The notes below the pieces were generated by a model, which worked only from the letters and a program-made list of their open reading frames with translations, had not been told where the DNA came from and ran no database searches. A DNA stretch of 29,636 nucleotides from a virus, in IMG/VR virus record IMGVR_UViG_3300045993_000883, positions 1 to 29,636 of that record, one strand, 5' to 3'. How positions within the stretch are numbered: the first letter of the stretch is position 1; each line of letters begins with the position of its first letter. This document shows positions 5,204 through 11,365 of this stretch, one piece after another. The translations under genes and the position numbers were made by a program.

Positions 5204-6094
5204 ATGGCTTTGCGCGGCGTTAAACCAAAAACAGTTGAAAAAAGATTAAAGGCTTTATTTTATGGTGCTGCAGGAGTTGGTAAGACAACTTGTGCTATTG
5301 GGTTTCCGAAACCATATTTGATAGATACTGAAAAAGGTGCTGAAAACTCAAAATATGTGGAAATATTAGAAAAAAATGGAGGTTGTATTTTTCAAACAAT
5401 GAATTTTGATGAACTTTTAGTGGAAATAAAATCTTTGTTAACTGAGAAACATGAATATAAAACTTTGGTAATAGACCCCTTAACTAATATTTATAACGAC
5501 TTATTAGATAAGTCTGCTGCTCATATAAAGAAAACTAGTAGAGACAAAGACGCTGACGGCACTGAGTTTGGAAGGCATTACGCTTTAGCTAATAAAAAAA
5601 TGAAACACCTTCTTGCTCTTCTTTTGCGTCTTGATATGAACGTAATTATTACTTCTCATGCCAAAAACGAATATGGCGAAAATATGAAAGTTATTAAGCA
5701 AACTTACGATTGCTATAAAAAGCTAGATTATTTTTTCGATTTGGTTTTTGAAGTAGTTAAAAGAGGATCTGACCGAGAAGGAGTTGTTAGAAAATCTAGA
5801 ATAGAAGGTTTTGATGAAGCAATGAAACCTTTCCCATTTTGCTATGAAGAAATAGCAAGAATATACGGCAAGGAAATTTTAGAAAGAGACGCGGAGCAAG
5901 AAGCTTTAGCAACACAGGAACAAGTAGAGAAAGTAAATCATTATGTTGATTTGATGTCTATTCCGGAAGAAATTTTTCAAAAATGGCTTGATAAATCAGA
6001 TGCCGAAACATTTGAAGAAATGAAAGAAAAAGACATAAGTAAACTAATAATTGTACTTGAAGAAAAAATAAAACTTAAAAAAGAAGCCGCTTAA
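5204..6094 (+). CDS. Sak4-like RecA-fold ATPase / single-strand annealing protein
   Basis: This encodes 296 residues. It belongs to the phage nucleotide-binding (AAA_24, Sak4-like) family, RecA-fold ATPases that promote single-strand annealing together with a partner SSB. Walker A is GAAGVGKTT (21-29, Lys27). Walker B is TLVIDPLT (87-94, Asp91). DTEKGAEN (41-48) follows the first strand as in the family, and NVIITSHAK provides the sensor strand. The C-terminal 80 residues are charged and helical. The SSB-like gene follows 20 bases later, the typical Sak4-SSB pairing. Its place in the rightward early unit parallels the recombination genes of lambda PL. Confidence 0.85.
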   Translation: MALRGVKPKTVEKRLKALFYGAAGVGKTTCAIGFPKPYLIDTEKGAENSKYVEILEKNGGCIFQTMNFDELLVEIKSLLTEKHEYKTLVIDPLTNIYNDLLDKSAAHIKKTSRDKDADGTEFGRHYALANKKMKHLLALLLRLDMNVIITSHAKNEYGENMKVIKQTYDCYKKLDYFFDLVFEVVKRGSDREGVVRKSRIEGFDEAMKPFPFCYEEIARIYGKEILERDAEQEALATQEQVEKVNHYVDLMSIPEEIFQKWLDKSDAETFEEMKEKDISKLIIVLEEKIKLKKEAA

Positions 6095-6114
6095 TTAATT
6101 AAAAGGAGACAAAA

Positions 6115-6588
6115 ATGAATAATTTAGATTATGGAAAAGATAATAAGTATCACATATCTTATCCAGTTATAAGTTCTGAAGAAGCAAAAGAAAGGCAATC
6201 TAATTTACTTCCGGATGGAGATTATAAATTTAGTGTTGCAGGTTTTGTTAACGGATTTTCGACAAAAAATCCAAAGAATCCGATGATTACAGTAGATTTT
6301 ATTATTTACAAAGATCATGGTCATATAAACATCAAAGAATATTTTTTACCGACTCATGATTTAATGTTACATAAGTTTAGATTGTTTTGTGACTCTATTG
6401 GGTTAAGTAAAGAATATGAAAATGGAGACCTAGACTTAAGGCTTATTATTGATAAAACAGGTTATGCAAAAATAGGAAAACAGTCAGATAAAAATGGAAA
6501 ATATGAAGACAAAAACGTTATAAAAAGATTCTATGAAAAAGAAAAATCTTCTTTATCAAGAGAATTTGAAGACGAAATAGGGTTTTAG
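6115..6588 (+). CDS. DUF669-type single-stranded DNA-binding protein
   Basis: This encodes 157 residues from ATG 6115 behind a near-perfect AAAGGAGA. The sequence fits the DUF669-like phage SSB group that accompanies Sak4 ATPases: LLPDGDYKFSVAGF near residue 31, NPMITVDFIIYKDHGHINIK in the middle as successive strands of an OB-type fold, and a C-terminal acidic tail ending FEDEIGF, reminiscent of SSB tips. Adjacency to the ATPase strongly supports the assignment. The expected role is coating single strands during annealing and replication. Confidence 0.75.
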   Translation: MNNLDYGKDNKYHISYPVISSEEAKERQSNLLPDGDYKFSVAGFVNGFSTKNPKNPMITVDFIIYKDHGHINIKEYFLPTHDLMLHKFRLFCDSIGLSKEYENGDLDLRLIIDKTGYAKIGKQSDKNGKYEDKNVIKRFYEKEKSSLSREFEDEIGF

Positions 6589-6597
6589 TTAATAACA

Positions 6598-6681
6598 GGA
6601 GAGGTATGCAAGTGGTTAAAGCAGGCTGACTGTAAATCAGTTCTCGAGGGTTCGAAGGTTCAAATCCTTCCCTCTCCACCA
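6598..6681 (+). tRNA. tRNA-Tyr (GTA)
   Basis: The cloverleaf is complete. The acceptor stem GGAGAGG pairs with CCTCTCC. The D arm is TGC..GCA with GGTTAAA. The anticodon stem GCTGA/TCAGT carries loop CTGTAAA, giving anticodon GTA. A long class II variable arm is followed by T arm GAAGG-TTCAAAT-CCTTC, discriminator A and an encoded CCA. The 84-base length and long variable arm are normal for bacterial tRNA-Tyr. It lies inside the early operon, 9 bases after the SSB stop and 16 bases before the next gene, so it must be cut from the polycistronic transcript. It cannot read TAA or TGA. Confidence 0.95.
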
Positions 6682-6697
6682 ATTTGGATTTTCAAGG

Positions 6698-6910
6698 ATG
6701 AAAAAAATATCTGACCACATCATGTCGTTGTTTGACAAAAAAAAATCATTGTTTTTTGTTGAAATAGTCGAAGAAGTTTCTAAAAAATTCGGTAAAAAAT
6801 TTGGAAGTTACAGGGTCTTTATGTCAATAAGGTTTTTAATAAGATACAAGTTTTTGCAAAAAATAGGTGAACGCTCTATTGATTGCTCATATTTTCAAAA
6901 GGTAATTTAA
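6698..6910 (+). CDS. small winged-helix-like protein
   Basis: This encodes 70 residues. The pattern KKSLFFVEIVEEVSKKFGKK, SYRVFMSIRFLIRYKFLQKI followed by a short C-terminal strand resembles a small winged helix of the kind used in phage regulators, but no family can be named. A weak GGATT/AAGG site precedes the ATG, which follows the tRNA by 16 bases. The next gene starts one base after its stop. Confidence 0.6.
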   Translation: MKKISDHIMSLFDKKKSLFFVEIVEEVSKKFGKKFGSYRVFMSIRFLIRYKFLQKIGERSIDCSYFQKVI

Positions 6911-6911
6911 C

Positions 6912-7106
6912 ATGATTAAATCAGAAAAGATAGAAAGAAAAAACATTGTTTGGATTGAGTATCATTTAACGTCTCCGGCAAAGGCTTGGTTGTGCAAAGA
7001 TATTATTTCTGGTCTTAGGGTAATTGGTGTTTCGAAAGAAAAACCTTTCAAAATGCACAACTTAAATTCTTTGTCTCAATTTGAAGTAACTCTAAAGGAA
7101 CTATAG
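6912..7106 (+). CDS. small hypothetical protein
   Basis: This encodes 64 residues of mixed alpha/beta composition (NIVWIEYHLTSP, AWLCKDIISGLRVIGV). The family was not recognised. It starts one base after the stop of the preceding gene. Its own TAG overlaps the GTG start of the following gene by one base, so it is embedded in a coupled run of small genes. The Shine-Dalgarno is weak (AAAAGGTAATTTAAC), consistent with coupling. Confidence 0.55.
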   Translation: MIKSEKIERKNIVWIEYHLTSPAKAWLCKDIISGLRVIGVSKEKPFKMHNLNSLSQFEVTLKEL

Positions 7107-7360
7107 TGAAACTTAAAGAAAAAATCTCGTTTAAATACGAAAAATACAACTTGGCAGAAAGGTATCACGCCAGTTTGTCTTTTATAAAATCAATAAAACA
7201 TTTTATCGAATATAACGAAAATAGTAATAGAGAAATTGTAGAAGATTACATTAAATCTTATATAAATTTGTTTTTAGATACGCATCCTATACATATAAAC
7301 AAAGCTCATCGAGATTTTATGAGAGAGAAAATAGAAAAGTCAGAAGAACAAGTTTTTTAA
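7106..7360 (+). CDS. small hypothetical protein, GTG start
   Basis: This encodes 84 residues beginning with GTG at 7106, which overlaps the TAG of the previous gene. AAAGGAA lies about 6 bases upstream, supporting the GTG. The protein is basic and helical (YHASLSFIKSIKHFIEYN, then EDYIKSYINLFLDTHP), with several His residues in the second half. No family was recognised. It is followed 16 bases later by another small gene with a proper ribosome-binding site. Confidence 0.6.
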   Translation: MKLKEKISFKYEKYNLAERYHASLSFIKSIKHFIEYNENSNREIVEDYIKSYINLFLDTHPIHINKAHRDFMREKIEKSEEQVF

Positions 7361-7376
7361 ACCACAGGAGCTAAAA

Positions 7377-7715
7377 ATGAAAGTTAAAATAGAGTATCAT
7401 ATATCGCTTTGCAACACGCAAAAAGAACCATTTATCGTTTATCAAAAAGATGATGGCGTAATGGATTTCTTTTCTCAATGGCGTGAATGCGGAAGGTTGC
7501 AAACACGAGAAGAAGCTATCGACCATGCTTTATCAAGAGCTAAAAAAGTCACAATGTGCGGCATGTATTGCATTAACGACGACACTAAAGAAATAACACG
7601 TATGCCATATCATCGAAATCCTCCAGCTAAAGATGTTCGCACTGATAACAAACGTGAAATAGAATTTGGTGATGATTTTAGACAAATTAACAGGCACGAA
7701 AAGGGTTTTAAGTAA
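7377..7715 (+). CDS. hypothetical protein, last gene before a terminator
   Basis: This encodes 112 residues from ATG 7377 behind CAGGAG. It begins with a strand-rich part (MKVKIEYHISLCNT, FIVYQKDDG). A helix with TREEAIDHALSRAKK follows, then a Cys-containing strand (VTMCGMYCIND) and a basic, polar C-terminal tail. The layout of strand, T-R-E-E-A helix and strand recalls small phage proteins that modulate host enzymes, but no family is recognised. Its base composition is slightly richer in GC than its neighbours. The rho-independent terminator at 7727 follows directly. Confidence 0.6.
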   Translation: MKVKIEYHISLCNTQKEPFIVYQKDDGVMDFFSQWRECGRLQTREEAIDHALSRAKKVTMCGMYCINDDTKEITRMPYHRNPPAKDVRTDNKREIEFGDDFRQINRHEKGFK

Positions 7716-7726
7716 TATGTTTATCG

Positions 7727-7761
7727 AATCGACATAACTAAACAATATGTCGATTTTTTTT
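7727..7761 (+). terminator. rho-independent terminator
   Basis: AATCGACATA (7727-7736) pairs perfectly with TATGTCGATT (7746-7755), a 10-bp stem with a 9-base loop, followed by a run of eight T within TTTTTTTTAA. It ends the unit that includes Sak4, SSB and tRNA-Tyr. The genes from 7790 on need either a new promoter or partial read-through. Confidence 0.85.
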
Positions 7762-7789
7762 AATTTTTTAAACATTTAGGATAAAAATT

Positions 7790-8176
7790 ATGTTTGTAAA
7801 TTTACTAAAATTTAGCGAAGAAGAAATAAAAGAAATGTTTCCAGAAATTAATTCTAAAGAAACAAAAGATGAACAAGTTTATTCAAAAACGTTGAAGTTT
7901 GTTTTGCAACATTTAAATAAATCACATAATTTAAACAAAAAATTACAAGATAAAATAAAATTTTTAGAAAACGAAATAACTAAATTTTTAACAAAAGACA
8001 AATTGTATAGACAATTTTTATTAGAAATAGCAGATTATGTTCATATGGTAAATGATGGCAAAGAAATTTGTAGTCTCTGTAATTTCAAAGAAACAAAAGA
8101 TCGTTCTATTTTTGAAGAAAAACTTCAGGCTTTATTGGAACAACAACAAAAAATTAATTTAACAACAAAAGGATAA
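7790..8176 (+). CDS. hypothetical coiled-coil protein, paralogue of next gene
   Basis: This encodes 128 residues. The first 17 residues (MFVNLLKFSEEEIKEMF and then P) match the start of the next gene's product almost position by position. The middle is a probable coiled coil (NLNKKLQDKIKFLENEITKF). A CSLC motif near residue 97 could bind metal only with partners elsewhere. TTAGGA precedes the ATG. It is the first gene after the terminator at 7727. The family was not recognised. Confidence 0.65.
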   Translation: MFVNLLKFSEEEIKEMFPEINSKETKDEQVYSKTLKFVLQHLNKSHNLNKKLQDKIKFLENEITKFLTKDKLYRQFLLEIADYVHMVNDGKEICSLCNFKETKDRSIFEEKLQALLEQQQKINLTTKG

Positions 8177-8181
8177 CGCTC

Positions 8182-8457
8182 ATGTTTATAAATATATCAA
8201 AATTTACACAAAAAGAATTAGAAGAGATGTTTCCAAGTTCTGCTATTAAAAAAGATAAAAAAGACGCAGATTTTTTTGAGAAAGCAGCTGAGTTATTAAT
8301 CTCTATTAACGAAAAATTAGTTTCTGAAAATATGGATTTGAAAAATAAACTTGGCTTTCAAAAAACATATAGCGATGGATTAGAAAGAATTTTAATAAAG
8401 GTGGATAAAAATTATAAAGAAATGATAGAAGATATTAAAAAAGATGTAATTGATTAA
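8182..8457 (+). CDS. hypothetical coiled-coil protein, paralogue of previous gene
   Basis: This encodes 91 residues. The N-terminus MFINISKFTQKELEEMFP aligns with the start of the preceding gene's product, and both continue with charged linker then coiled coil (NEKLVSENMDLKNKL). It therefore looks like a tandem duplicate that has diverged and shortened. AAAGGA lies about 8 bases before the ATG, only 5 bases after the previous stop. Function unknown. The conserved first 18 residues suggest a shared short docking or assembly motif. Confidence 0.65.
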   Translation: MFINISKFTQKELEEMFPSSAIKKDKKDADFFEKAAELLISINEKLVSENMDLKNKLGFQKTYSDGLERILIKVDKNYKEMIEDIKKDVID

Positions 8458-8464
8458 TTATTTA

Positions 8465-8560
8465 AAACCCGACCAGTCTCCGAAGAAATAGCTGGCCGGG
8501 AGTGTTCAAAAATTAATTGATACACATCCGTGTTGGACTTTCCGTGTCATTCAATCAAAA
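8465..8560 (+). ncRNA. candidate structured RNA (two GC-rich hairpins)
   Basis: The 165 bases between 8457 and 8623 carry no gene, but about 8465-8560 is clearly richer in GC than the rest. Hairpin 1 pairs CCCGACCAG (8468-8476) with CTGGCCGGG (8492-8500), with one A-C mismatch. Hairpin 2 pairs ATTGA+ACAC (8516-8525) with GTGT+TCAAT (8544-8555) around a small internal loop, and contains CCGTGT twice. No T-tract follows either hairpin, so they are not ordinary terminators. It could be a cis leader of the downstream genes, a processed small RNA or a packaging/replication site. Strand is assumed from neighbouring genes. Confidence 0.45.
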
Positions 8561-8622
8561 GAACCACGCATACTAACAAAAGTTATTTAAATAAGCAAAT
8601 AAAAAATTTAATAAGATAAAAT

Positions 8623-8859
8623 ATGTACGATGAAATAGAGAAGCCTAAGCATTACAACTCATCTAAAGCTGAGTGCGAAAAATGCGGTTCTCAAATAGAG
8701 CCGATTTGGATTACCAGGCATTTAATATCTGCACTTGGTAACGCAATAAAGTACATTTGGAGAGTTGACGACAAAGGAAATCCTATTAAAGACCTTAAAA
8801 AAGCTGTTTTTTATTTAAATGATGAAATTAAACGAAGGGAAAAAATAAATGAACAATGA
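8623..8859 (+). CDS. DUF3310-like protein
   Basis: This encodes 78 residues. It has the hallmarks of the phage DUF3310 (SaV-like) family: an N-terminal PKHYN motif (8-12), a middle helix, the signature GNAIKYIWR (39-47) and then DLKKAVFYLNDEI (57-69). A CxxC pair (Cys18, Cys21) is present in the loop. Proteins of this family are common in phage nucleotide-metabolism regions, and their role is not established. The start has no strong ribosome-binding site. The 3' end overlaps the next gene by 11 bases. Confidence 0.75.
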   Translation: MYDEIEKPKHYNSSKAECEKCGSQIEPIWITRHLISALGNAIKYIWRVDDKGNPIKDLKKAVFYLNDEIKRREKINEQ

Positions 8860-9058
8860 AAAATCATCTAAAATAGTTTTAAACAAAGAAGATTTAATAA
8901 TGTTAATTCAAGTATTTGAATTGACTTTTAGCACAGAAGATTTAATAAATATATTTTTATCGGGAGTTACATTAGACCAAAAAAGACAATTTTTTTTGCT
9001 TAAAGAAAAACTTAAAGTTATTTATTCATCAGATGAAATTAGAGTTGGAGTTGAATGA
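8849..9058 (+). CDS. small hypothetical protein
   Basis: This encodes 69 residues starting inside the end of the DUF3310-like gene, with AAGGGA upstream of the ATG. It is hydrophobic and acidic, helical throughout ([23 protein letters not shown]). No family was recognised. The stop TGA overlaps the ATG of the deaminase gene (ATGATG), so the three genes from 8623 to 9654 form one coupled set. Confidence 0.6.
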   Translation: MNNEKSSKIVLNKEDLIMLIQVFELTFSTEDLINIFLSGVTLDQKRQFFLLKEKLKVIYSSDEIRVGVE

Positions 9059-9654
9059 TGACAATAAAAAGCGACATTTGGATTTCCGGAAAATGCAATT
9101 TAGCATATCAAGAAAAAATAATGATAGAACCGTTTATTGATGGTCAAATCAAAGAAATAATGCTTCCTGATGATATTTCACCAGAAAAAGTAATTTCATT
9201 CGGCTTATCAAGTTACGGATATGATGTCCGATGTTCCGATAAATTTAAACTATTTACAAACATAAATTCGTGTGTAGTTGATCCAAAAAACTTTGACGAA
9301 AAGTCTTTTGTTGATATAAAAACTTCTATATTGACAATACCTCCTAATTCTTTTGCATTAGCAAAGACAGTTGAGAGGTTTGTTATTCCTCGAGATGTTC
9401 TTGTTGTATGTTTAGGTAAATCAACTTACGCGCGTTGCGGAATTATCATCAATGTAACTCCTTTGGAGCCAGAATGGGAAGGTCACGTCACTATAGAAAT
9501 ATCTAACACAACCACTCTCCCGGCTCGTATTTATGCTAACGAGGGAATAGCTCAAATGCTGTTTTTTCAAAGTGATTCAGAATGCAAAACATCTTATAAA
9601 GACCGAAACGGAAAATATCAAAATCAAACTGAAGTAACTATAGCGAGGGTTTAA
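9055..9654 (+). CDS. dcd: dCTP deaminase
   Basis: This encodes 199 residues. It deaminates dCTP to dUTP, feeding thymidylate synthesis; some relatives also remove pyrophosphate. Family motifs are in order: SSYGYDVR (52-59), the active-site helix GKSTYARCG (121-129, Ser123 and Arg127), the turn [17 protein letters not shown] (135-151) with the catalytic Glu at 148, and the substrate loop [11 protein letters not shown]. Length is close to the family norm of about 190. The ATG at 9055 overlaps the preceding stop. The second ATG at 9058 has better spacing from GGAG and may be the true start. It supports phage DNA precursor supply in an AT-rich genome. Confidence 0.93.
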   Translation: MMTIKSDIWISGKCNLAYQEKIMIEPFIDGQIKEIMLPDDISPEKVISFGLSSYGYDVRCSDKFKLFTNINSCVVDPKNFDEKSFVDIKTSILTIPPNSFALAKTVERFVIPRDVLVVCLGKSTYARCGIIINVTPLEPEWEGHVTIEISNTTTLPARIYANEGIAQMLFFQSDSECKTSYKDRNGKYQNQTEVTIARV

Positions 9655-9655
9655 A

Positions 9656-9865
9656 ATGAGATTTATAAAACTTAATGTTAAATTTTACAAAACTGATTCA
9701 AAAGAATTTTACAAAGATGTTTATTTAAATGTAGACAAAATAGTAAGTTTTTATTTAATAGCCGAAAATGAAACAAACATTCATTTAAATGATCATTGTA
9801 TTTTTGAATGCAGCGAATCACCGGAAGAAATATTAGAATTAATTGGAGGTAAAATAAATGAATGA
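9656..9865 (+). CDS. small hypothetical protein (ESPEE family, copy 1)
   Basis: This encodes 69 residues. It is strand-rich (FIKLNVKFYKT, VYLNVDKIVSFYLI), with a C-terminal module HLNDHCIFECSESPEEILEL. The next gene ends with the same module (LYLNKNEIFFCKESPEEVIYL), so the two are diverged duplicates. It starts one base after the deaminase stop. The compact beta core with a terminal helix resembles small phage proteins of unknown role. Confidence 0.65.
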   Translation: MRFIKLNVKFYKTDSKEFYKDVYLNVDKIVSFYLIAENETNIHLNDHCIFECSESPEEILELIGGKINE

Positions 9866-10097
9866 TTTTATAAAGTTAACTACTACACCTGCAGAAGGTG
9901 AATATATATTTTTTATTAAATATTTAGAAATAAGACATGTTTCAGTAAGTATAGGACAATTTAGGGGTTATACTCAACTTTATCTAAACAAAAACGAAAT
10001 ATTTTTTTGTAAAGAATCACCTGAAGAAGTTATTTATTTGATAAATAATTATAAAAAAAATATGGAATATGAAGAAAATCTTGCGGGTGTTATATAA
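9858..10097 (+). CDS. small hypothetical protein (ESPEE family, copy 2)
   Basis: This encodes 79 residues and overlaps the end of copy 1 by 8 bases; GGAGGT gives a strong ribosome-binding site. The shared C-terminal block (N-x-x-I/C-F-F/E-C, then ESPEE and a hydrophobic helix) shows homology to the product of 9656. The N-terminal halves differ more but keep the strand pattern (IKLTTTPAEGEYIFFIKYLE). Function unknown. Confidence 0.65.
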   Translation: MNDFIKLTTTPAEGEYIFFIKYLEIRHVSVSIGQFRGYTQLYLNKNEIFFCKESPEEVIYLINNYKKNMEYEENLAGVI

Positions 10098-10136
10098 AAA
10101 ATGATGCATATTGACTCAAACGGTAAGGTTTTAAAT

Positions 10137-10361
10137 ATGACTAATTGGATATATTGCAAAGATTCTAATCCGCCATACGGAATTAAAGTTGTTATTTCTT
10201 TTGAGTCTTTCAAGGGTTTTTTAGGTTATTGCGTTGGATTTTTTTCTGAATCAGAAAATGGATATTATATGATCGCGTACACTGGAACAGATGAAAAAAG
10301 AAAACAAAACAGCATTGAAAAAATTTTAAAACCGATTCAGTGGGCAATGTTGCCAATTTAA
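10137..10361 (+). CDS. DUF551-like small protein, copy 1
   Basis: This encodes 74 residues when started at ATG 10137, chosen because TAAGG lies 8 bases upstream and the product then aligns with its neighbour (both begin MTNWI-x-CK). The frame itself stays open to an ATG at 10101. The pattern W-I-x-C-K-x-x-x-P-P near the start, a hydrophobic middle with GFFSE, and a closing PIQWAMLP recall the DUF551 layout (Trp near the start, central strands, W-x-x-L-P at the end). Family membership is tentative. The role of such proteins is unknown. Confidence 0.6.
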   Translation: MTNWIYCKDSNPPYGIKVVISFESFKGFLGYCVGFFSESENGYYMIAYTGTDEKRKQNSIEKILKPIQWAMLPI

Positions 10362-10383
10362 AAGTGATTAAATAGGAAAAATT

Positions 10384-10623
10384 ATGACTAATTGGATAGA
10401 TTGCAAAAAATTTAAACCTCCTGAAAATATGGATGTTATTATTTATTTTGAATATGATGTTGATTTTAAAAATAAATCCGTTGGGTTTGTTTCAGAAGGA
10501 TTTTATTATATTTATCAATACGAAGAAAATTTTAGAGGAAATACTATTCGTAGTAATAGTATTATAATAAATAGACCACTTTACTGGACTTTGCCGCTAA
10601 AGGAACCTAACTGTGATAAATAA
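10384..10623 (+). CDS. DUF551-like small protein, copy 2
   Basis: This encodes 79 residues starting MTNWIDCKKFKPPENMDVII, aligned with the preceding gene's MTNWIYCKDSNPPYGIKVVI. The first 15 bases of both coding regions are identical. It closes with RPLYWTLPLKEP, matching the W-x-x-L-P end of the DUF551 style. TAGGAAAAATT precedes the ATG. The last 11 bases overlap the lipoprotein gene that starts with GTG. It is a diverged tandem duplicate of the 10137 gene. Confidence 0.6.
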   Translation: MTNWIDCKKFKPPENMDVIIYFEYDVDFKNKSVGFVSEGFYYIYQYEENFRGNTIRSNSIIINRPLYWTLPLKEPNCDK

Positions 10624-10870
10624 AAAAATTTTAATTATTTTAACCTTATTGCTAACATCTTGCGCAACAACGCCAAAAGTTGTTTATTTACCTACAGTTA
10701 CAAAAGCCAAACCTTTGTACGTTCCTTTGCACTATCACGATCCTGTAAAAAATTTAACGGTAGATGACAAAAAAAACTATCCCAAGGTTGCAAAAGCTTA
10801 TGCTATGAGCCGCAAGATGTGTATCAACGAAAATATCGCTTTACGAAAACAGCTAAAAGTAGTAAATTAA
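10613..10870 (+). CDS. small lipoprotein, Rz1-like outer-membrane spanin candidate
   Basis: This encodes 85 residues from a GTG at 10613 with AAAGGAA 7-8 bases upstream. A basic N-terminus (INKKI), a hydrophobic stretch (LIILTLLLTS) and Cys17 in the lipobox LTSC form a classic lipoprotein signal, leaving a mature protein of about 69 residues. The mature part starts with ATTPKVVYLPTV and is Pro-containing. Size and lipobox fit Rz1-type spanins that bridge to the outer membrane. Against this, it is not nested in or next to the Rz-like gene at 12560, lies on the opposite strand, and sits in an early operon. A superinfection-exclusion lipoprotein is a good alternative. Confidence 0.6.
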   Translation: MINKKILIILTLLLTSCATTPKVVYLPTVTKAKPLYVPLHYHDPVKNLTVDDKKNYPKVAKAYAMSRKMCINENIALRKQLKVVN

Positions 10871-10874
10871 TTTT

Positions 10875-10954
10875 ATGCACCCAGAGCGCATAAAGAATCA
10901 GAAAACCTTTTGCGAGGATTCTTGTTAACAGGCTAGTTGATTGGCCGAGAACAA
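10875..10954 (+). other. structured 3' untranslated region
   Basis: Between the lipoprotein stop and the terminator several inverted repeats are packed into 80 bases. ATGC (10875-10878) pairs with GCAT (10888-10891). AAGAATC (10893-10899) pairs with GATTCTT (10917-10923). TTGTT+GGC (10922-10933) pairs with GCC+AACAA (10944-10954). The last two share two bases and would be alternative folds. With the terminator this could be a 3'-derived small RNA. Confidence 0.35.
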
Positions 10955-10955
10955 C

Positions 10956-10982
10956 CCCATGATAAAAACATGGGTTTTTTTT
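10956..10982 (+). terminator. rho-independent terminator of the early unit
   Basis: CCCATG (10956-10961) pairs with CATGGG (10969-10974), with a 7-base loop, followed by eight T. The T-tract overlaps the stop codon of the convergent minus-strand gene at 10981. It ends the plus-strand run 7790-10870. Confidence 0.85.
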
Positions 10983-11268
10983 ATTCAGGTTTTTCGCATT
11001 TCTGGTAAACCTTTTTTTCTCCTTCAACATCTTTTATCATTTCTCTGCGTTTTAGATTATATATTGTTGACGAAACCCAGAGTCTTTTTTTCTTAACGCC
11101 ATATTTTCTCATCATTCCAACGATTATTTCATCAATTGTTAAGTGTTGTTTTATGTCAAAAAGAGATAACAAGTTAACTGTGTCTCTGCGAATCCCCAAA
11201 CGGCGAACTTCTTTTTTTAAATCATTGGGCATATCATCTAAATCACTTAAATCAAAAATATGTTGCAT
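10981..11268 (-). CDS. small winged-helix-like protein in cargo island
   Basis: This encodes 95 residues. An acidic N-terminus (FDLSDLDDMPNDLKKEV) is followed by a region resembling a winged helix: LTIDEIIVGMMRKYG, KRLWVSSTIYNLKRREMIKD, then a basic wing and a charged end. It may be a DNA-binding regulator of the neighbouring cargo genes, but no family is named. AGAGGAAA precedes the ATG. It has its own minus-strand promoter (11316-11321 / 11294-11299) and is a single-gene unit, convergent with the early operon and divergent from the sRNA and kinase-like gene. Confidence 0.65.
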   Translation of the reverse strand: MQHIFDLSDLDDMPNDLKKEVRRLGIRRDTVNLLSLFDIKQHLTIDEIIVGMMRKYGVKKKRLWVSSTIYNLKRREMIKDVEGEKKVYQKCEKPE

Positions 11269-11293
11269 TTTAATTTCCTCTTTTAAAAGGATA

Positions 11294-11321
11294 ATTTTAT
11301 ATTAATCAGATAGTTTTTCAA
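11294..11321 (-). promoter_or_regulatory. promoter of the winged-helix-like gene
   Basis: On the minus strand TTGAAA (11321-11316), a 16-base spacer and TAAAAT (11299-11294) form a sigma70-like promoter about 30 bases upstream of the ATG at 11268. The spacer contains TGATTAAT (11308-11301), a motif that recurs in the palindrome at the kinase promoter. Confidence 0.55.
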
Positions 11322-11330
11322 TGCTTTCTT

Positions 11331-11359
11331 TTGATATAGAAATGTTTATTTGTTATAAT
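11331..11359 (+). promoter_or_regulatory. strong sigma70 promoter of the candidate sRNA
   Basis: TTGATA (11331-11336), a 17-base spacer and a consensus TATAAT (11354-11359). It points to the right, away from the minus-strand promoter only 9 bases to its left. The predicted start is about 11366. Confidence 0.7.
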
Positions 11360-11365
11360 GATAAT

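Noticed and set aside
6698-7360. small genes after the tRNA as a possible toxin-antitoxin pair
   Set aside because: They are coupled small genes, but none shows a recognisable toxin or antitoxin motif, and there is no autoregulatory promoter.
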